DNA of 16,157 bases. Origin: CAYPOY01 sp964412395 (GTDB taxonomy: Bacteria > Chloroflexota > Anaerolineae > B4-G1). The notes beneath the pieces are model-generated. The model worked only from the letters and a program-made list of their open reading frames with translations. It did not search any database and had not been told where the DNA came from. This document shows, in pieces, positions 13,501 to 16,157 of this stretch. Location: NCBI GenBank assembly GCA_964412395.1, contig CAYPOY010000098.1, positions 1-16,157 on the forward strand, read 5' to 3'. Both the position numbers and the translations under genes were made by a program. The first letter of the stretch is position 1; the number at the start of each line of letters is the position of its first letter.

Positions 13501-14987
13501 ACATTTGTGATGCGCTCTGGGTCGTTGCTGATTCTCGCGCCGAGCCTGCTTTGCTGGCCAGACTGGAGCATGTCGCCGGTGAGAAAAGCCAGACTTGGTT
13601 TCAACGCAGCCGGGTCGTGCGTGCATTGGGCACATGCGGGATTCAGGACAGTGCAACGGCAGTCCTGGCTTACCTCAGGTCGGAGCCAGCCATCTCACTC
13701 TACATGCCAGAAGAATGCCTATGTCCACTGGTCAGGCGATCGGTGTTGGATTCTGCAGAACTGGTGCAGGTCGTGCGAGATGAAATGGCATCTGTGCAGG
13801 GCCGCACGGCTGCATTGATGGCCCTTGGAATAGTCGACGCCCCAAGGCACAAGGATTTATTCCAGGAGATCGCCTCTCATGCCCAAGATCCTGTACTGCG
13901 CGGCTACGCCATGTGCATGTTGGGATTTGCCGGCGATACAACTCTCGTACCCTTGGTCCGTAAGGAACTGCGAACAACGCAACATGTTTTCGTCGCGGAA
14001 CAGGCAGCCGAAGCCCTGGCCCGGCTGGATGCACATGAAACGGTAACAGAGATCGAACGGGCCTTGGAACACTTCGCGTCAGAAACCCAGGCAGCGAGCT
14101 TCATTGACGCTTTAGCTTACTTCAAGGAACCCTCATCGGTACCCGTGTTGCTTGAAACATTGCAACAGAATCGCTACGTTCACGTTCAGCACGCGATCAT
14201 TCAAGCGCTTGGTGCCTTCTGGCCACACCGGCAAGCTCAACAGATTGTCCTTGAGCAACTGGAAACATGGTATGGTGGCCACTTCGACGCTAGTAAGCAA
14301 TGCCCAGCGATCCGCGCCTTGGCTCACGCGGCCCCAGAGCTCCTGGCGCAGCAAGCTATCCGACTCTATGATGCTGGTCGACTGGACCGCAGCGCCCGTT
14401 CTGAGTTGGCCAGACTTGTCCCTCGTATGGCAAAATCCGGCCTGAATCCAACGGCTCTGATAGCATTGCTCAAATGCTTGGCCTGTGATTCCTATCTACC
14501 AGTTCGGGAGCAGGCAGCGCAGGCGCTGGGGCAGCTTGATCCGGTTATTTGCGGCAAACTCTATGATGAGCTCAGTTGTTCGGCAGAAGCATGGGACCGA
14601 GCCTGTGCAGTCTACACACTTGGCTTCTGGGATAGCGATGTGGGCAAGATAGAGACAGCACGCTATGCGGCTGAGTTCGTTGTCCGTCATGCCGCCGATG
14701 TGGCTTATGAGGTTCGAATACGGCGTCAGGCGCTCCAGCGGTTGGTCGAGCGCTTCCAATCCGCCGACGGCACTACCCGTCTATCGGCATACCTGGCGTT
14801 GAAAGAGCAGGGTGATGAGCAGGTAGTATGGTCGCTCTATCAGTCTGTGCCAGAACACAGCCTCTCCCACACGTTTGTCAAGCAGCTTGCGAGCGACATC
14901 CAGACCCGATTGCAAAATGAGCGCCGGAAACGCGCTGAGGAAGAAGAGAAACTGTTGGCGGCACCTGGCACCGTCCGGTTTGATTGA
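10524..14987 (+). CDS. Mrr-like nuclease - STAND NTPase - HEAT-repeat protein (antiviral-STAND/Avs-like)
   Basis: This is a 1487-aa, three-part protein. Residues about 12-150 form an Mrr-like PD-(D/E)XK nuclease: SWDEFEDIVWNV, then GVDIFG (D49) and IQCKRY (Q65, K67), the D-Xn-QxK signature. Residues about 200-480 form a P-loop NTPase with Walker A GPSGVGKS (213-220), Walker B GFILLLDGVD (285-294) and a sensor-like IIVSCRD, in the style of STAND ATPases. From about 650 to 1400 come many HEAT-like repeats (for example VREATYTALGRLGEAAVPYL and AVEQAAEALARL-type helices). A charged coiled tail follows (RRKRAEEEEKLL). No membrane segment is seen. Avs/AVAST proteins share the nuclease-STAND-repeat plan: they sense a phage protein through the repeats, oligomerise and cut DNA. 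HEAT rather than TPR-like repeats is unusual. The function is inferred from architecture. The gene starts 6 nt after the helicase. Confidence 0.85.
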   Translation: MPTIATSELPPPKSWDEFEDIVWNVYTREWHDHHAERYGRSGQAQQGVDIFGQPYWLKGGYAGIQCKRYAKGTLKINHVQKEIAEAEEFRPPLREYTIATTDRRDARLQKAIRLLNEQRRAAGKFSIYVAFWEDISDHLLTSANRDLLRKHYQEHYAGLVSPPTQEELVKACQATTPRLADELRRSQTLILRDVEAELEAFYQSGTRLCVLLGPSGVGKSMIMAHQAQYLLQNGWAALLMRGKTFSLDYMSEVVTQGGLDWPTALEWRHVLVTPWGAELQNNQRGFILLLDGVDKADFEHISGELTKLSDAIRDIPGDRLKIIVSCRDLFWERFVVHLPIGSNITFTREHQPSYIPIQVIGFSDEELDRALKAISADELLVSGRAGEWADPHIESVRDILKHPSAFGIYASLRVAGYVPSVQNLTWSSLAEQYLEKALEQSALECDMRRESLRSWLVSLACLARVERQRDFCLPDKLVRRELPELRIDEIDPRQSPHAALLGNNILVESSGPGQARMIGLSFADLGSYLLSLDLERAWQDSAAHKVQTDDWIEVWLREAYEFTPLLNAILAWIDRLADNSGDPTLYSFLRALAENRWFRAEVVFRLMRPTVLITLFRLIKEAELHHFYAYREAARVIRPAANTLKEVRKRLHDHDSRARRLAAELVGIYGDTESIESLAALLEYEEEEEVREATYTALGRLGEAAVPYLVMVIGDPSQPAQRRRYYLGALRAAGLRSEQVSTALGCCLRDAQTANDDELLRSGLLAAAHLRDAAQLPFAITALSGSDWQVVHAGAKMLVEIPDESSLLALKDALATWVSREGYWNHTWVVRQLLAALVKTGLPDALRLTLDTLRQSLQGATALAPVEAVRACDELNLPEARELLLVDLVRWLSKSPPTGIAWHGVRRLGATWQPQPLDVLASAAHRLQEEGIDLGQCLIDTMIQAIQETDDHPLRDHHAQVSALRVLAKSNLPGFAAEASRLLAYASWSLDLDICDALWVVADSRAEPALLARLEHVAGEKSQTWFQRSRVVRALGTCGIQDSATAVLAYLRSEPAISLYMPEECLCPLVRRSVLDSAELVQVVRDEMASVQGRTAALMALGIVDAPRHKDLFQEIASHAQDPVLRGYAMCMLGFAGDTTLVPLVRKELRTTQHVFVAEQAAEALARLDAHETVTEIERALEHFASETQAASFIDALAYFKEPSSVPVLLETLQQNRYVHVQHAIIQALGAFWPHRQAQQIVLEQLETWYGGHFDASKQCPAIRALAHAAPELLAQQAIRLYDAGRLDRSARSELARLVPRMAKSGLNPTALIALLKCLACDSYLPVREQAAQALGQLDPVICGKLYDELSCSAEAWDRACAVYTLGFWDSDVGKIETARYAAEFVVRHAADVAYEVRIRRQALQRLVERFQSADGTTRLSAYLALKEQGDEQVVWSLYQSVPEHSLSHTFVKQLASDIQTRLQNERRKRAEEEEKLLAAPGTVRFD

Positions 14988-15015
14988 GTATCTGCAACGA
15001 ATCTTTGGTTGTCCT

Positions 15016-15088
15016 GTGGAGGTGGGCACCCATGCCCAAAATCGAGATCACCCGCACCGAACTTGTCTGGCCTGGCAAATGCGGCGAA
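15016..15088 (+). repeat. Direct repeat, copy 1 (ribosome site plus methyltransferase start)
   Basis: The segment from TGTGGAGGTG through the codons for PGKCGE repeats at 16084-16155 with few changes. The two copies flank the 293-aa gene. They could arise by partial gene duplication or be the scar of an insertion upstream of a related methyltransferase gene. Confidence 0.68.
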
Positions 15089-15196
15089 AAGGGCAACCTG
15101 ATCCTGCCGCGCCGTGTCAGCCGACTTCGCGGCGAGGTAGCCATCAGAGGCAAAGGTGTGTTGGGAGTGGGATTCTATAGGGAAGGCTTGCTATGA
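15032..15196 (+). pseudogene. Truncated copy of the methyltransferase start, now a 54-codon ORF coupled to the next gene
   Basis: The ATG at 15032 has GGAGGTG at 15018-15024. Its first 16 codons match those of the gene starting at 16099 at 45 of 48 nucleotides, and all three differences are silent. The frame then continues CGEKGNLILPRRVS before leaving the family pattern. It ends at TGA 15194-15196, overlapping the next ATG by 4 nt. It is a broken duplicate of the methyltransferase 5' end. Its translation may now feed ribosomes to the downstream gene. Confidence 0.7.
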
Positions 15197-16074
15197 AGCG
15201 CTACTCTCCATCCGAGTTCTATTGGCACGGAACGTCATTTTCAGAGATTATGAGCCTGCTCCCGTTCGAGAGACAGAGAGCAGAAGAAGTAGATGACAGA
15301 AGCGATATCATCAAGTTCTGCAGTCCATTTGCTCTTCCGTCGTTTAGACTGCTTCTTGCTAATGGTACTCAAGTCACTGCACCAACACTAGCGGAGTCAG
15401 CAGAAGAGATCGTGGCAATGTTTCACAACTATGTGGAGACCAATCTGAGCGACTTCTGTCAGAAGTGCAAGAAGCAGTTTTTCGATAAGGAAGTGTATGC
15501 TGAAATCGGCATGGCAATGAAGTACCCTTTTGCGCTGCACATCCTTCACGGGGCCCTGTACTCTGAGAATGAACTTATGGTGGTGTGGGTGCCGACACAT
15601 GATGAAGCTGTACGTGGGGATTTTGAATGCGCCTTCTTCCTATGTGCCAATTGCTACTACAAGCAGGCGTTACAAGTACTGCGCAGTGTGATTGAACTCG
15701 CAGTAGCTCACGGCTACTTCCTCTTAGATGCAGGGGCTTTCGAACGATGGGAAAAGGATCCTGACTACCGTTTGCCCCCCGTGAGGGGCCGAGGCAGCCG
15801 GGGTATGTTGCACAAGTTGCGCCAATCAGGCTGGATCAATGATCGAATCTTTGAGACAGGATATGACCTCTATGGACGCCTAAACGGGTGCGTTCACGCC
15901 ACTGTGGGAAGAATGGGAGGCATAAGGGGCGTAATGGATGTAGAAAAGCTGAAGGAATTCTACACTTTCTCTAGCCACGTGGGTGACTTTGTAATCAACT
16001 TGACTTTACATCTCCTCCTCCTGAATAGTGAACCTCAGCACATAGATGACACAGATGACATTCCTTTCGAGTAA
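15193..16074 (+). CDS. Hypothetical 293-aa protein, possible HEPN-type RNase
   Basis: I do not recognise this protein by family. The ATG at 15193 has GGGAAGG 6 nt upstream and overlaps the preceding stop. Residues about 144-175 are a hydrophobic helical stretch (ECAFFLCANCYYKQALQVLR, then SVIELAVAHGYF), like the first long helices of HEPN-type bundles. Farther on is RLNGCVH (R229-H235), an RX5H arrangement that fits the RX4-6H catalytic motif of HEPN RNases. A CxxC (FCQKCKKQ) lies at about residue 90. The C-terminus ends acidic (DDTDDIPFE). No signal peptide is seen. It sits between a broken and an intact start of the same methyltransferase gene, in line with the STAND gene. A role as a toxin or accessory RNase is a hypothesis only. 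Confidence 0.6.
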   Translation: MKRYSPSEFYWHGTSFSEIMSLLPFERQRAEEVDDRSDIIKFCSPFALPSFRLLLANGTQVTAPTLAESAEEIVAMFHNYVETNLSDFCQKCKKQFFDKEVYAEIGMAMKYPFALHILHGALYSENELMVVWVPTHDEAVRGDFECAFFLCANCYYKQALQVLRSVIELAVAHGYFLLDAGAFERWEKDPDYRLPPVRGRGSRGMLHKLRQSGWINDRIFETGYDLYGRLNGCVHATVGRMGGIRGVMDVEKLKEFYTFSSHVGDFVINLTLHLLLLNSEPQHIDDTDDIPFE

Positions 16075-16083
16075 TAAGTGTAT

Positions 16084-16155
16084 GGTGGAGGTGAACACAT
16101 GCCCAAAATCGAAATCACCCGCACCGAACTGGTCTGGCCCGGCAAATACGACGAA
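16084..16155 (+). repeat. Direct repeat, copy 2
   Basis: This is the partner of the repeat at 15016-15088. The coding part differs only at silent third positions over the first 16 codons (GAG/GAA, CTT/CTG, CCT/CCC). Confidence 0.68.
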
Positions 16156-16157
16156 GA
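16099..16157 (+). CDS. Probable site-specific DNA methyltransferase (Mod-like), first 19 codons, runs off the window
   Basis: The ATG at 16099 has a strong GGAGGTG ribosome site at 16087-16093. The visible residues MPKIEITRTELVWPGKYDE match my memory of the N-terminus of large Mod-type DNA methyltransferases, where a KIELxWxGK motif is common. No catalytic motif is within the window, so the call rests on that N-terminus, on the duplicated fragment at 15032 and on the defence context. The gene lies 24 nt after the HEPN-like gene, so it is probably in the same operon. Confidence 0.45.
   Translation, partial: MPKIEITRTELVWPGKYDE

Noticed and set aside
1..16157. CRISPR array or tRNA/rRNA gene
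   Set aside because: No regularly spaced repeats and no recognisable tRNA or rRNA segments were seen on either strand.

Overview
The window looks like an accessory, defence-rich stretch of a GC-rich bacterial chromosome. The best guess for the host is Chloroflexota (Anaerolineae-like). This rests on the tungsten-oxidoreductase type radical SAM maturase next to an XdhC-type gene, on sigma70-like promoters, and on a C-rich/G-rich interspersed palindrome. It is an inference from gene style, not from a marker gene. I found no rRNA, tRNA or CRISPR array.

Left part (1-3209): the end of a tungsten/molybdenum cofactor region. It holds the SPASM tail of a radical SAM maturase, a 48-aa companion protein and the first 75 codons of an XdhC-type gene. 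The XdhC gene is cut off beside an ISKra4-like transposase gene that has itself lost its C-terminus. About 440 bp of geneless sequence follows.

Middle part (3210-6985), mostly minus strand: a PIN-toxin/RHH-antitoxin pair; an intact AbiEi antitoxin gene followed by only the first ~30 codons of its AbiEii toxin; and an XRE regulator with a small partner gene. The regulator's promoter appears to give a leaderless mRNA. It faces a perfect-consensus plus-strand promoter that carries a LexA-like box. Next come a truncated NYN-nuclease gene and 530 bp of non-coding DNA. That DNA holds competing stems, two identical-class 15-bp palindromes 24 bp apart, and a good promoter.

Right part (6986-16157), plus strand: a RadC N-terminal fragment; a 223-bp non-coding transposable element (MITE-like) with 12-bp perfect terminal inverted repeats and an 8-bp target duplication; and then a tight gene run. 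The run is (1) a 972-aa UvrD-type helicase with a C-terminal Fe-S PD-(D/E)XK nuclease; (2) a 1487-aa protein with an Mrr-like nuclease, a STAND-type NTPase and HEAT repeats; (3) a 54-aa fragment copying the start of the last gene; (4) a 293-aa protein with a HEPN-like RX5H motif; and (5) the start of a probable DNA methyltransferase that runs off the window.

Reading of the whole: the right-hand run is the candidate undescribed system. A helicase-nuclease and a nuclease-STAND-HEAT protein of antiviral-STAND (Avs) architecture lie 6 nt apart. They are followed by a possible RNase and a modification methylase. The flanking toxin-antitoxin pairs, RadC and NYN remnants and mobile elements fit a defence island that has been repeatedly rearranged.
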